This document shows positions 41,673 to 50,862 of a stretch of DNA of 64,000 bases, piece by piece. The stretch comes from HGM04593 sp045657945 (GTDB lineage: Bacteria > Bacteroidota > Bacteroidia > Bacteroidales > Bacteroidaceae): positions 24,427-88,426 of the forward strand of contig JAZOUB010000029.1 in assembly GCA_045657945.1 (NCBI GenBank), given 5' to 3'. Both the position numbers and the translations under genes were made by a program. The notes beneath the pieces were generated by a model that ran no database searches, was not told where the DNA came from, and saw nothing but the letters and a program-made list of their open reading frames with translations. Position 1 is the stretch's first letter. Each line of letters opens with the position of its first letter.

Positions 41673-41692
41673 GGACACGGCACGCCGTGTCC
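41673..41692 (+). terminator. Hairpin after the MurF-like gene
   Basis: The arms GGACACGG (41673-41680) and CCGTGTCC (41685-41692) enclose a 4-base loop, 7 bases after the stop. A T-run comes only later (41707-41711), so termination may be partial and allow read-through into the Ddl-like gene. Confidence 0.6.
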
Positions 41693-41724
41693 GCAAAATA
41701 AAAACCTTTTTGCCCTTTTAGCCC

Positions 41725-41740
41725 TTTACGCCCTTTTGGG
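41725..41740 (+). repeat. 16-bp repeat upstream of the Ddl-like gene
   Basis: TTTACGCCCTTTTGGG occurs here and again at 43096-43111, one copy on each side of the Ddl-like gene. Around both copies the DNA is a low-complexity run of GCCCTTTT/CCCTTTTAG units. Confidence 0.75.
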
Positions 41741-41820
41741 CCTTTGGGAAGCTGAAAAGTGAAAGGTTAAAACTGAAAACTTTTAATAGTAGAAACAAAC
41801 AAAAAACAAATATAACAGCA

Positions 41821-43032
41821 ATGAAGACAAATGTAGGAGTTGTTTTTGGCGGCCGCTCCGTCGAGAACGAGATTTCAGTAATCACAGCCAACCAGGCAAT
41901 GGCTGCAATGGACAGGGAGAAATATGACATCACCCCGATATACATAACCAAGGAAGGCAAGTGGTACACGGGCGAGGCACTGCTCACTGTTGCCAACTAC
42001 CGCGACACAAAGAAACTGCTCTCAATGTGCGAGGAGGTTTACATGAAGCCCATCTATGGCGACACTAACCTGTACCGCACCAAGAAGGGCATGTTCCAGA
42101 AGGAGGTTGTTACAAGACTCGATGTAATCCTGCCTGCACTTCATGGCACAAACTGCGAGGACGGCACATTCCAGGGCGTGATGGAGTTCTGTGGCATTCC
42201 ATACACAGGCTGCAACACACTTGCATCGGCTAACGGCATGGACAAGATTACCATGAAGATGATTCTCAAGGAGTGCGGTATTCCCGTCATCGACTACTAC
42301 TGGTTCAGCGACAAGGAGTGGAGCGACAAGCAGGAGGAGACTGTTGCCGGCATTGAGAAGAAGCTTGGCTACCCTGTAATCGTAAAGCCAGCGAACAGCG
42401 GTTCAAGCGTTGGTATCCGCGCTGCACACAACCGCGAGGAGCTGGTTGACGCCATTGAGTACGCTATCTCATTCACAAGCCGTGTAATCATTGAGAAATA
42501 TGTACAGAAACTCAAGGAGGTGAACTGCGCCGTGCTTGGCAACTACTACGAGTGCCAGCCATCGGTCTGCGAGGTTCCCGTGCGCAGCGGCGAGATTCTC
42601 TCATACCAGGACAAATATATGAACGGTGGTGGCAAGCAGTCACAAGGCATGCAGTCAACAGTGCGCGAAATCCCTGCCAACCTTCCAAAGGAGAGCACCG
42701 ATTTCATACAGAAGGCCGCTTGCGACACATTCCGCGCACTCTCTTGCGACGGTGTTGCACGCATCGACTTCATCATTGACGAGGCTACAGGCGAAATCTT
42801 CGTCAACGAGATCAACACCATCCCCGGTTCACTCTCGTTCTACCTTTGGGAGTACAGCGGCATCAACTTTACCGCGCTCATTGACAAGCTCATTGAGATT
42901 GCCTTCCGCCGCAAGCAGGATGCAGGTTTCAAGGCTGTAGATTTTGGTGGCAATATCTTTGCCGTAAAGAGCACCGGCGGTGCAAAGACCGGCGGCAAGC
43001 TCGGTGGTGGCAAGTTCGGCAGCAAAATGTAA
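41821..43032 (+). CDS. D-alanine--D-alanine ligase-like ATP-grasp enzyme
   Basis: This 403-residue ligase resembles Ddl. Seen are GVVFGGRSVENEISVITANQ at the start, LDVILPALHGTNCEDGTFQG, ATP-grasp VIVKPANSGSSVGI, and the Mg site FVNEINTIPGSLSFYLW. That last motif differs from the usual NTMPGFT of housekeeping Ddl. The protein also has an extra C-terminal basic/glycine tail (about 380-403; KTGGKLGGGKFGSKM). The neighbouring MurF-like gene would take its dipeptide product. It may be the only Ddl or a special paralogue; this window cannot tell. It ends at a good terminator. Confidence 0.9.
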   Translation: MKTNVGVVFGGRSVENEISVITANQAMAAMDREKYDITPIYITKEGKWYTGEALLTVANYRDTKKLLSMCEEVYMKPIYGDTNLYRTKKGMFQKEVVTRLDVILPALHGTNCEDGTFQGVMEFCGIPYTGCNTLASANGMDKITMKMILKECGIPVIDYYWFSDKEWSDKQEETVAGIEKKLGYPVIVKPANSGSSVGIRAAHNREELVDAIEYAISFTSRVIIEKYVQKLKEVNCAVLGNYYECQPSVCEVPVRSGEILSYQDKYMNGGGKQSQGMQSTVREIPANLPKESTDFIQKAACDTFRALSCDGVARIDFIIDEATGEIFVNEINTIPGSLSFYLWEYSGINFTALIDKLIEIAFRRKQDAGFKAVDFGGNIFAVKSTGGAKTGGKLGGGKFGSKM

Positions 43033-43047
43033 TATTCAAACACATTG

Positions 43048-43073
43048 GGGCAGACCGCAATCTGCCCTTTTTT
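43048..43073 (+). terminator. Terminator of the Ddl-like gene
   Basis: The 7-bp arms GGGCAGA (43048-43054) and TCTGCCC (43061-43067) enclose a 6-base loop and are followed directly by six T. This is a textbook intrinsic terminator. Confidence 0.88.
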
Positions 43074-43095
43074 ATCCCTTTTAGGTTTTTTGCCA

Positions 43096-43111
43096 TTTAC
43101 GCCCTTTTGGG
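43096..43111 (+). repeat. 16-bp repeat downstream of the Ddl-like gene
   Basis: This is the exact second copy of the 16-mer at 41725-41740, again inside a T/C-rich low-complexity stretch. The two copies bracket the Ddl-like gene in direct orientation. Confidence 0.75.
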
Positions 43112-43135
43112 TCTAAAATTAAAATCCGACACCGC

Positions 43136-44086
43136 ATGAAACGCCTGTTTACACTCTTTTGGGCACTGTTATTATCTACAGCATCCCTTTTTGCAGGTGA
43201 AGAGGAGATAACCCTCAACACCCCTGCCGGCGACATTCACGGAAAACTGATGCTCCCCGATGGCGGCACCCCTTGTCCTGTGGTAATAATCATTGCCGGC
43301 AGCGGACCAACTGACATGAACGGCAACACAATAGGTGCAAGAATGACCAACAACTCACTACTCTACCTTGCCCAAGAGCTTGCGACAATTGGTATTGCAA
43401 GTGTGCGCTACGACAAACGCGGTATTGGCAAGAGTGCTGCGGCCGGAGCAAAAGAGGAGGATTTGCGCTTTGAGCATTATATCAACGATGCGACAGCCTG
43501 GGCCGACAAGCTTGGCAACGACAAGCGTTTCAACAAGGTTATCATTGCCGGACACAGCGAGGGCTCACTCATTGGAATGGTGGCAGCAAGAGAGAGCAAG
43601 GCCGTAAAGGCGTACATCTCAATATCGGGATGCGGCAGCCCTGCATACGAAATTCTGGAGCAACAGCTCAAGAGCCAGCCATCGCGGGTACAGCAAGAGT
43701 CGGCAGCCATCTGCAAGGAGCTACGCGAGGGACGCACTGTTGAACAGGTACCGGCGTACCTGTCGGCACTCTACCGCCCAAGTGTACAGCCCTATCTCAT
43801 CTCATGGTTCGCATACAACCCTGCAGTAGAGATTGCCAAGCTCAACATCCCAGTGCTTATACTGCAGGGCGACAAGGACATCCAGGTGAGCACAGAGGAG
43901 GCCGGCAAACTGCACGCAGCACAACCCGCAGCAACCTTACATATAATAAAGGATATGAACCACGTTCTCAAGCAGTGCGGAACAACCGATGCAAAGCAGC
44001 AGATTGCAACATACAGCAACCCCACGCTGCCAATAAACCCACAATTAACAGAATACATCACAAACTTTTTGACAATCAACAAATAA
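43136..44086 (+). CDS. Secreted alpha/beta-hydrolase (serine aminopeptidase-like)
   Basis: This 316-residue hydrolase has a signal peptide (MKRLFTLFWALLLSTASLFA). Seen are the oxyanion loop IIAGSGPTDMNG, a VRYDKRGIGKSAAAG strand-turn, nucleophile elbow GHSEGS (Ser near 143), Asp in LQGDKDIQVSTEEA and His in DMNHVLKQ. It matches secreted Bacteroidota hydrolases often annotated dienelactone-hydrolase or acyl-esterase like. Substrate unknown. It lies 6 bases before the acyltransferase gene, so the two are probably cotranscribed despite different base composition. Confidence 0.88.
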   Translation: MKRLFTLFWALLLSTASLFAGEEEITLNTPAGDIHGKLMLPDGGTPCPVVIIIAGSGPTDMNGNTIGARMTNNSLLYLAQELATIGIASVRYDKRGIGKSAAAGAKEEDLRFEHYINDATAWADKLGNDKRFNKVIIAGHSEGSLIGMVAARESKAVKAYISISGCGSPAYEILEQQLKSQPSRVQQESAAICKELREGRTVEQVPAYLSALYRPSVQPYLISWFAYNPAVEIAKLNIPVLILQGDKDIQVSTEEAGKLHAAQPAATLHIIKDMNHVLKQCGTTDAKQQIATYSNPTLPINPQLTEYITNFLTINK

Positions 44087-44091
44087 CAACC

Positions 44092-45021
44092 ATGATGAGC
44101 AACAGATTATCATACATTGATACAGCAAAAGGCATTTTAATATTAGGTTTATGTATTATACATATTGACACTGTCTGTGGTTTATGCAAATGTAACAATA
44201 ACACATTCACTCTTTTAAGCAATGTTTGCAGATGGACATTTGTTCCATTCTTTATGCAGTTTTTTTTCATTATTTCAGGAAAATTCAGCAATTTTAATAA
44301 AGATTTCAAATCATTTATAACAAGCAACACACTTTCGCTTATTCTTCCAGGTGCAATCTTGTATATGTTTGGAGGCTTCAATTGGTTTATTCCCTCTATG
44401 TATATTTCAAAAATAGCAGTATGGGGAGCCAATAAAAAACAAATTAAACCAATTGTTTGCGTGGTATTTTTTTTGACAATGTGTTTTGTAGGATGCCTAA
44501 TTAATAACAAAACATTCTTTATCCCCAACCTTTCACTGTACTTGTCAAGTCCATTATTCGTATATATCGGTTACTGGAGTAAAAAGATTGACATAAACAA
44601 CAAACTAATCACTATGATGTCCATCTTATATAGCCTACTCATAGGTGTATGCTTTTTATTAGACCTTGATGTTCCACCAAAACAAACTGCTACATACAAC
44701 TTTGGGGCGGGATTATTCCCATTACATATTCTACTTGCAATCAGCGGTTCTATAATGATGCTAGGAATTGGAAAGATAACCCAAAAAAGTTCTTTTCTTG
44801 AATACTGTGGTAAGAATTCAATAGTAATATTCCTTGTACACTTTTACCCGTTGCAATCAATTATGTTTCGTTTAAGATATTACATAAATGACGCAAGTGA
44901 CAACACCTCATTATCTTTACTGCTATATGCATCAATAATAATAATAACAGTTTCATTCTCTTTAATCACAACCAAGTTCCTCACAACAAAATATACAAAA
45001 TGGATATTAGGCCGATGGTAA
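44092..45021 (+). CDS. Acyltransferase-3 family membrane protein
   Basis: This 309-residue protein has about ten transmembrane helices and the Acyltransferase_3 (OafA/YrhL-type) pattern. It starts SYIDTAKGILILGLCIIHID, with the conserved Asp/Lys-Gly and His in the first helix. FVPFFMQFFFIISGKF is the second conserved block. The family O-acetylates surface sugars or other acceptors. The start is the ATG at 44092 (MMSNRLSYID); the frame extends 96 codons into the preceding hydrolase gene, which is an out-of-frame overlap. The gene is strikingly AT-rich compared with its neighbours, a sign of recent transfer. A small A/T hairpin (45028-45046) follows. Confidence 0.88.
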   Translation: MMSNRLSYIDTAKGILILGLCIIHIDTVCGLCKCNNNTFTLLSNVCRWTFVPFFMQFFFIISGKFSNFNKDFKSFITSNTLSLILPGAILYMFGGFNWFIPSMYISKIAVWGANKKQIKPIVCVVFFLTMCFVGCLINNKTFFIPNLSLYLSSPLFVYIGYWSKKIDINNKLITMMSILYSLLIGVCFLLDLDVPPKQTATYNFGAGLFPLHILLAISGSIMMLGIGKITQKSSFLEYCGKNSIVIFLVHFYPLQSIMFRLRYYINDASDNTSLSLLLYASIIIITVSFSLITTKFLTTKYTKWILGRW

Positions 45022-45240
45022 TAACAACATTAAAAGACTTTTAATGCTATATTATCACTGTCTTACTTTAACAGCAGCCTACGCTGCCGATAAACCACGA
45101 ACTTGTTTCACACATTGTCAAGTTCATAAAGGAGCAAGAAAACATCTTCTAATAGCATGCACCAATTGAAAGAGTAACACGAACTGTGCTTGGTTTGTAA
45201 TGTCTGAACATGTTCTGGATTATCTAATCCAGATATTCTT

Positions 45241-46968
45241 TCATCTAACGAATCCGGTTCTATGCAAGAGTTCCCCGTGGCGGTTATATACATTCAATAT
45301 ATAACGTCCTGTCGCAAAGTCCCTGACATCAAAACCACGTGTAAACTTTCCATAATGGACCACACGGCAATATTGGTCGAGCACTTCAATACGCTGTCCC
45401 CATGAGAGTGGCTCAGGCAAACGGACAATATCGCTACGCACCATTCTTCCACCTAGAGTCACTGCCACGTATAGCGGTTCGCTCTCAACTCCACAGGCAT
45501 TGACAGCCGTCACAGCCATTGCTATTTCATTGTTCGTACGGCACCGATAATGAAAACAGGTATCGGCCAATGATGTTGCCACGAGATTCATATAGTTATC
45601 AACATCGACACTGTCGCCCAAGGCTGCATATACATTATAACGCACTGCTGGATAGCCGTCTAGTGCAGGTACGCTACCCCACTGCAAGAAAACTTCCTCC
45701 ATGTCACGCGCACAGCCGACGAGTAAAGGTGTTGCAGGAGCAGGAGCTATCCAGTCCATAGGTGGCAGAAGAGCCGGAGAATCAAACACCTTTGTATAAA
45801 TATCGCGAGCGCCACTTGTATTGCCCACAAGATGAGCCGTGCGGAACATCATCACTCCATCGGCAGCCGCCATGCGCGAAGTATGCATCTGCCTCTCTAT
45901 CTCAATCCCCGGCCAGCCGCCATGCTGTGGGGAAAGACGGTATATGCCAATTCCCGGAACTATGTGACGGCCATTACTATTCTCGCACCAATCACGGACA
46001 AATGGATAGAAATTATTTCCGTTGAAATAGAGCATGGGGAAAAGAATGTCCATAATTCCGTCGCGCAACCACCCCTGCGCATCCTGATAGACGGTGTTAT
46101 AGGCATCCCAACCATACGAGCTGTAGCGTGTGAGATTGTTATATTTGCCTAGAGGGGCACAACTGACACGCACCCATGGTTTGAGTTGCTTGACTGCTGA
46201 ATAGACCGAAGATGCAATGTTGGTTATGTTCGAGCGGCGCCACGCAGCAAGCGAAATTCCCTTGCCATGCTTACGGTAGAGAGCTGCATCAGGATAGCCC
46301 TCCACGGTGTCAGGGTAACGGACGTAGTCAAGGTGTATTCCATCAACATCATAGTTCTGCACAATCTCCTTCACAAGTGACGTAATGTAATCGGCTGTTT
46401 CCGGATTGCCGGGTTCCATATACCATGCACCGTTATAACGCGTGCACAGAGCGCCGTTCTTGCTTGGCAGAGAGTACCTTCCCAAACGGCGCACATGTTC
46501 CACCTTGCCAAGCGGCAGCGTCACGATCCATGCATGAAGCTGAATCCCGCGTTTGTGGCACTCTTCAATGGCGAAAGCCAAAGGATCGTAGCCGGGATTC
46601 TTGCCTGAGACACCTGTAAGTACATGCGAGAAGGGTTCAATTGCCGACGGATATATCACATCACCGCGCACCCTCACCTGCAAAAGGACTGTATTGATGT
46701 GCATTGCCTGCAAGGAGTCGAGCAGCACCACCATCTCATTCTTCTGCACCTCGACATCGGCAGGAGACTTTATCCTTGTATGTGGCCAGTCGAGATTCTC
46801 TATTGTGGTGAGCCACACGGCACGATATTCATATTTGGGAGACGGCATCTCCTGTGGGCGGTAACTGCCCACACGGTATTGCGGTTCACTGCCTGGCACG
46901 ACATCCTGGGCCGACGCAAGAAGCGGCAGCGACATCAGCAACACAATAAGACGCAGCATCCTGTTCAT
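45241..46968 (-). CDS. GHL10 (DUF187) family secreted glycosidase
   Basis: This 575-residue protein has a signal peptide (ending LLASAQ, about 21). The glycosyl-hydrolase-like 10 barrel (about 45-370) has EYRAVWLTTIENLDWP, INTVLLQVRVRGDVIYPS, LHAWIVTLPLG, the conserved GIHLDYVRYPDT and a late DILFPMLYFNG. An FN3-like beta domain (about 395-500) and a short C-terminal beta region follow. Known relatives (YngK type) act on peptidoglycan or related sugars; substrate here is not proven. It stands alone on the minus strand. The 45022-45240 spacer to the acyltransferase gene holds nothing recognisable. Confidence 0.9.
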   Translation of the reverse strand: MNRMLRLIVLLMSLPLLASAQDVVPGSEPQYRVGSYRPQEMPSPKYEYRAVWLTTIENLDWPHTRIKSPADVEVQKNEMVVLLDSLQAMHINTVLLQVRVRGDVIYPSAIEPFSHVLTGVSGKNPGYDPLAFAIEECHKRGIQLHAWIVTLPLGKVEHVRRLGRYSLPSKNGALCTRYNGAWYMEPGNPETADYITSLVKEIVQNYDVDGIHLDYVRYPDTVEGYPDAALYRKHGKGISLAAWRRSNITNIASSVYSAVKQLKPWVRVSCAPLGKYNNLTRYSSYGWDAYNTVYQDAQGWLRDGIMDILFPMLYFNGNNFYPFVRDWCENSNGRHIVPGIGIYRLSPQHGGWPGIEIERQMHTSRMAAADGVMMFRTAHLVGNTSGARDIYTKVFDSPALLPPMDWIAPAPATPLLVGCARDMEEVFLQWGSVPALDGYPAVRYNVYAALGDSVDVDNYMNLVATSLADTCFHYRCRTNNEIAMAVTAVNACGVESEPLYVAVTLGGRMVRSDIVRLPEPLSWGQRIEVLDQYCRVVHYGKFTRGFDVRDFATGRYILNVYNRHGELLHRTGFVR

Positions 46969-47013
46969 AATCAGAATTAAAATATCACAAAAGTACTCAT
47001 TTTTATGTCATTT

Positions 47014-47046
47014 TTTGAATGAATTTCCAATTATTTTGTACATTTG
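47014..47046 (+). promoter_or_regulatory. Promoter of nifJ
   Basis: TTTG (47014-47017), a 21-base spacer and TACATTTG (47039-47046) match the consensus exactly. The predicted leader is about 108 bases, unusually long, and contains a small overlapping frame. Confidence 0.75.
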
Positions 47047-47114
47047 CGATTACGACCACTCATTCAGCGCTGTCTCACTAAACAAAACAGGAGGCTAAAA
47101 GCGTTGAATCGAAT

Positions 47115-47174
47115 ATGGAAAAAAGAAATAAAGATCATAATCAAATAAACAAATTGCCTTATGACAAAGACTAA
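47115..47174 (+). CDS. Possible 19-codon upstream frame overlapping nifJ
   Basis: An ATG at 47115 opens a 19-residue, Lys/Asn/Asp-rich frame (MEKRNKDHNQ...YDKD). It ends at TAA 47172-47174, 14 bases inside nifJ in another frame. It has the layout of a translational-coupling or regulatory upstream frame, but there is no independent evidence of translation. Confidence 0.3.
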   Translation: MEKRNKDHNQINKLPYDKD

Positions 47175-50100
47175 AAAATTCATCACATGTGACGGAAACC
47201 AGGCGGCAGCACATATCGCCTACATGTTTTCCGAGGTAGCAGCCATCTACCCCATCACACCATCATCAACAATGGCCGAATATGTCGACGAATGGGCAGC
47301 ACAGGGCCGCAAGAACCTCTTCGGTGAGACCGTATCGGTACAGGAGATGCAGTCCGAGGGAGGTGCGGTTGGTGCACTCCATGGCTCATTGCAGGCAGGC
47401 GCATTGACAAACACTTTTACAGCTTCACAGGGTCTGTTGCTCATGATTCCTAACATGTACAAGATTGCCGGCGAGAAGTTGCCAACAGTGTTCCACGTAT
47501 CGGCACGTTCATTAGCAGGTAACTCACTCAGTATCTTCGGTGACCACATGGATGTCATGGCTTGCCGCCAGACAGGTTTCGCGATGCTTTGTGAGGGCTC
47601 GGTACAGGAGGTTATGGACCTTGCACCGGTGGCACACCTCTCTACCCTGAAGAGCCGCATCCCATTCCTTAACTTCTTCGACGGATTCCGTACATCGCAT
47701 GAGATTCAGAAGATTGAGCTCATTGAGCAGGAGGAGATTGCTCCGCTTGTTGACTGGGACAGCATCCAGGCATTCCGTGACAGAGCGTTGAGCCCATCAT
47801 CGCCTGTTGTACGCGGTACAGCCGAGAACCCCGAGACATTCTTCACACACAAGGAGAGCGAGAACCCATTCTACAACGCCGTGCCCGACATCGTTGCCGA
47901 GTACATGAAGGAGATTTCTGCCATCACAGGCCGTAACTATGCTCCATTCACATACTATGGTGCCGAGGATGCCGACCGCATAATCATTGTAATGGGTTCG
48001 GCAACCGAGGCTGTGAAGGAAGCAATCGACTACATGACCGAGAGAGGCGAGAAGGTTGGTTTGGTGAGCGTTCACCTCTACCGTCCATTCTCTGTGAAAT
48101 ACCTTGCAGCTGTAATGCCAAAGACCGTAAAGCGCATTGCAGTCCTTGACCGCACAAAGGAGCCCGGAAGCAATGGCGAGCCTTTGTATCTCGATGTTGT
48201 CGAGGCATTCAACAGCACACCCGAGCTGCAGGCCATCAACCCAATCATTGTTGGCGGCCGCTTCGGTTTGAGTTCTTGCGACACAACACCGGCAATCATC
48301 ATGGGCGTATATGAAAACCTTGCATTGCCCGAGCCAAAGAACCACTTCACCTTTGGTATCGAGGACGACGTCACATTCCTTTCACTTCCAAAGAAGGAGG
48401 AGATTGCAGTTGTCGATGGAATGTTCGAGGCGAAATTCTATGGTCTTGGTGCCGACGGTACCGTAGGTGCAAACAAGAACTCGGTGAAGATTATCGGTGA
48501 CAACACAAAGAAGCACTGCCAGGCATACTTCTCATATGACTCAAAGAAATCGGGCGGTTTCACCTGCTCACACCTGCGTTTCGGTGACAAGCCAATCCGC
48601 AGCACATACCTGGTGAATACACCTAATTTTGTTGCGTGCCACGTGCAGGCATATCTGCGCATGTACGATGTGACACGCGGCTTGCGCAAGGGCGGTACAT
48701 TCCTTTTGAACACAGTCTGGGAGGGCGACGAGCTCGTAAAGAACCTGCCAAACAACATCAAGCGCTACTTTGCCGAGAACAATATCACCGTCTACTACAT
48801 CAACGCCACAAAGATTGCCCAGGAGATAGGTCTTGGCAACAGAACAAATACAATTCTGCAGAGTGCATTTTTCCGCATCACACAGGTTATCCCCGTTGAC
48901 CTTGCCATTGAGCAGATGAAGAAGTTCATCGTGAAGTCCTATGGCAAGAAGGGTCAGGATGTCGTTGACAAGAACTATGCAGCCGTTGACCGTGGCGGCG
49001 AGTACCGTCAGCTTGCTGTTGACCCCAACTGGGCAAAACTGCAGGACGAGGCTCCCGAGAAGCGCAACGAGCCGGAGTTCATCACAAAGATTGTACGCAC
49101 CATCAACTCACAGAACGGTGCGAAGTTGCCCGTTTCGGCATTCAAGGGACTCGAGGACGGTACATGGCCTGTCGGTACATCGGCATACGAAAAACGCGGT
49201 GTGAGTGCATTTGTTCCAAGATGGAATGCCGAGAACTGTATACAGTGTAACCGCTGTGCATTCGTGTGTCCTCACGCTGCCATACGTCCAATTGTCATGG
49301 ACGAGAAGGAGAGCGCTGGCATCAACGCCGACAAGATTGAGATGAAGGCACCTGCAGCCATGAAGGGCATGCACCTGCGCATTCAGGTGAGCGTTCTCGA
49401 CTGTCTTGGTTGCGGTAACTGTGCCGACATCTGTCCTGGTCATCCAAAGACCGGCAAGGCTCTCACAATGGTTCCATTAGAGGAGGAGAGACACGAGGCT
49501 GCAAACTGGGACTACTGCGTGAAGAACGTGAAGAGCAAGCAGTCGCTTGTTGATGTGAAGAGCAATCCAAAGAACTCACAGTTCGCTACGCCGCTCTTCG
49601 AGTTCTCGGGCGCATGTTCGGGCTGTGGTGAAACACCATACGTAAAATTGCTGACACAGCTCTTCGGTGACCGTCAGATTGTAGCCAACGCAACAGGCTG
49701 TTCATCTATCTACACAGCATCGGTACCATCTACACCATATACCACTAATGAGAAGGGCGAAGGCCCGGCTTGGGCAAACTCATTGTTCGAGGACTTCTGC
49801 GAGTTCGGCTTGGGTATGAAACTTGCCGAGAACAAGATGCGCGCACGACTTGAGCACCTGCTCACCGAGATGCAGACCTACCGCAGCTGCCCCGAGGAGA
49901 TAAAGGAACTTGCACAGAAGTGGATTGACAACAAGAATAACGCCGAGATAACAAAGGAGCTTGCTCCAGCAATCATCAGCGCATGCGAGGAGTACGAGAG
50001 CGACGCAAGCCAGCAGATTCTTGCAATCAAGCAGTACCTTGTGAAGCGTTCACAGTGGATTATCGGTGGCGACGGTGCATCATACGACATCGGCTACGGC

Positions 50101-50724
50101 GGTCTCGACCATGTTATCGCATCGGGCGAGGATGTGAACATCCTTGTACTCGACACCGAGGTTTACTCTAACACCGGTGGACAGTCGTCAAAGGCGACAC
50201 CGCTTGGCGCCATTGCCAAGTTCGCCGCTGCCGGCAAGCGCATCCGCAAGAAAGACCTTGGCATGATTGCCACAACATACGGTTATGTATATGTAGCACA
50301 GATTGCCATGGGCGCAAGCTATGACCAGTGTCTGAAGGCTATCCGTGAGGCCGAGGCTTATCCGGGTCCATCATTGGTAATTGCATACGCTCCATGTATC
50401 AACCACGGTATCAAGCGCGGTATGGGCAAGGCACAGGCCGAGCAGGCTGCAGCCGTTGAGTGCGGCTACTGGCACCTGTGGCGCTACAACCCTGCACTCG
50501 AGGACGAGGGCAAGAACCCATTCTCACTCGACAGCAAGGAGCCACAGTGGGAGAAATTCCAGGAGTTCCTGCAGGGCGAGGTGCGCTATGCTGCACTTGC
50601 AAAGCAGTTCCCGACCGAGGCTCACGAGCTCTTTGAGGCAGCCGAGGGCATGGCGAAAAAACGCTACGCAAGTTACCAGCGCATGGCGAAGCTCGACTGG
50701 AGCAAGGAGAACGCTGCAGAATAA
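47161..50724 (+). CDS. nifJ: Pyruvate:ferredoxin (flavodoxin) oxidoreductase
   Basis: This 1187-residue single-chain enzyme decarboxylates pyruvate to acetyl-CoA and CO2, reducing ferredoxin. It is central to anaerobic energy metabolism. Domain order: pyruvate/ThDP pyrimidine domain (TCDGNQAAAHIAYMFSEVAA, IYPITPSSTMAEYVDEWA); domain II (about 260-410); gamma domain (about 420-620); a 2x[4Fe-4S] ferredoxin domain with CIQCNRCAFVCPHAAI and CLGCGNCADICPG (about 695-760); and the C-terminal ThDP domain with CSGCGETPYVKLLTQLFG, GDGASYDIGYGGLDHV and SNTGGQSSKATP. Length fits the homodimeric family. It is followed by a strong terminator. Confidence 0.97.
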   Translation: MTKTKKFITCDGNQAAAHIAYMFSEVAAIYPITPSSTMAEYVDEWAAQGRKNLFGETVSVQEMQSEGGAVGALHGSLQAGALTNTFTASQGLLLMIPNMYKIAGEKLPTVFHVSARSLAGNSLSIFGDHMDVMACRQTGFAMLCEGSVQEVMDLAPVAHLSTLKSRIPFLNFFDGFRTSHEIQKIELIEQEEIAPLVDWDSIQAFRDRALSPSSPVVRGTAENPETFFTHKESENPFYNAVPDIVAEYMKEISAITGRNYAPFTYYGAEDADRIIIVMGSATEAVKEAIDYMTERGEKVGLVSVHLYRPFSVKYLAAVMPKTVKRIAVLDRTKEPGSNGEPLYLDVVEAFNSTPELQAINPIIVGGRFGLSSCDTTPAIIMGVYENLALPEPKNHFTFGIEDDVTFLSLPKKEEIAVVDGMFEAKFYGLGADGTVGANKNSVKIIGDNTKKHCQAYFSYDSKKSGGFTCSHLRFGDKPIRSTYLVNTPNFVACHVQAYLRMYDVTRGLRKGGTFLLNTVWEGDELVKNLPNNIKRYFAENNITVYYINATKIAQEIGLGNRTNTILQSAFFRITQVIPVDLAIEQMKKFIVKSYGKKGQDVVDKNYAAVDRGGEYRQLAVDPNWAKLQDEAPEKRNEPEFITKIVRTINSQNGAKLPVSAFKGLEDGTWPVGTSAYEKRGVSAFVPRWNAENCIQCNRCAFVCPHAAIRPIVMDEKESAGINADKIEMKAPAAMKGMHLRIQVSVLDCLGCGNCADICPGHPKTGKALTMVPLEEERHEAANWDYCVKNVKSKQSLVDVKSNPKNSQFATPLFEFSGACSGCGETPYVKLLTQLFGDRQIVANATGCSSIYTASVPSTPYTTNEKGEGPAWANSLFEDFCEFGLGMKLAENKMRARLEHLLTEMQTYRSCPEEIKELAQKWIDNKNNAEITKELAPAIISACEEYESDASQQILAIKQYLVKRSQWIIGGDGASYDIGYGGLDHVIASGEDVNILVLDTEVYSNTGGQSSKATPLGAIAKFAAAGKRIRKKDLGMIATTYGYVYVAQIAMGASYDQCLKAIREAEAYPGPSLVIAYAPCINHGIKRGMGKAQAEQAAAVECGYWHLWRYNPALEDEGKNPFSLDSKEPQWEKFQEFLQGEVRYAALAKQFPTEAHELFEAAEGMAKKRYASYQRMAKLDWSKENAAE

Positions 50725-50747
50725 GAAGTTCATACATACTCAATTAG

Positions 50748-50776
50748 AATCCGGCACGCAAAAGCGTGCCGGATTT
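50748..50776 (+). terminator. Terminator of nifJ
   Basis: The 12-bp arms AATCCGGCACGC (50748-50759) and its complement (50764-50775) enclose a 4-base A loop, 23 bases after the stop. The following T-run is short. Confidence 0.82.
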
Positions 50777-50862
50777 CGTTATACCAACTTTCCTGCGCAT
50801 CGAACATTCATTTCCGCAACATTGTTATTCTTTACGATTTTAACCATCAAAAAAGGATAACT

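Noticed and set aside
41700..41760. Transposon remnant in the GCCCTTTT-rich stretch
   Set aside because: There are no terminal inverted repeats or transposase traces; it looks like an intergenic low-complexity repeat, reported only as the 16-mer pair.
43804..44091. 96-codon extension of the acyltransferase frame
   Set aside because: It overlaps the preceding hydrolase in another frame and has arginine/glutamine-rich noise. The first membrane helix follows ATG 44092.
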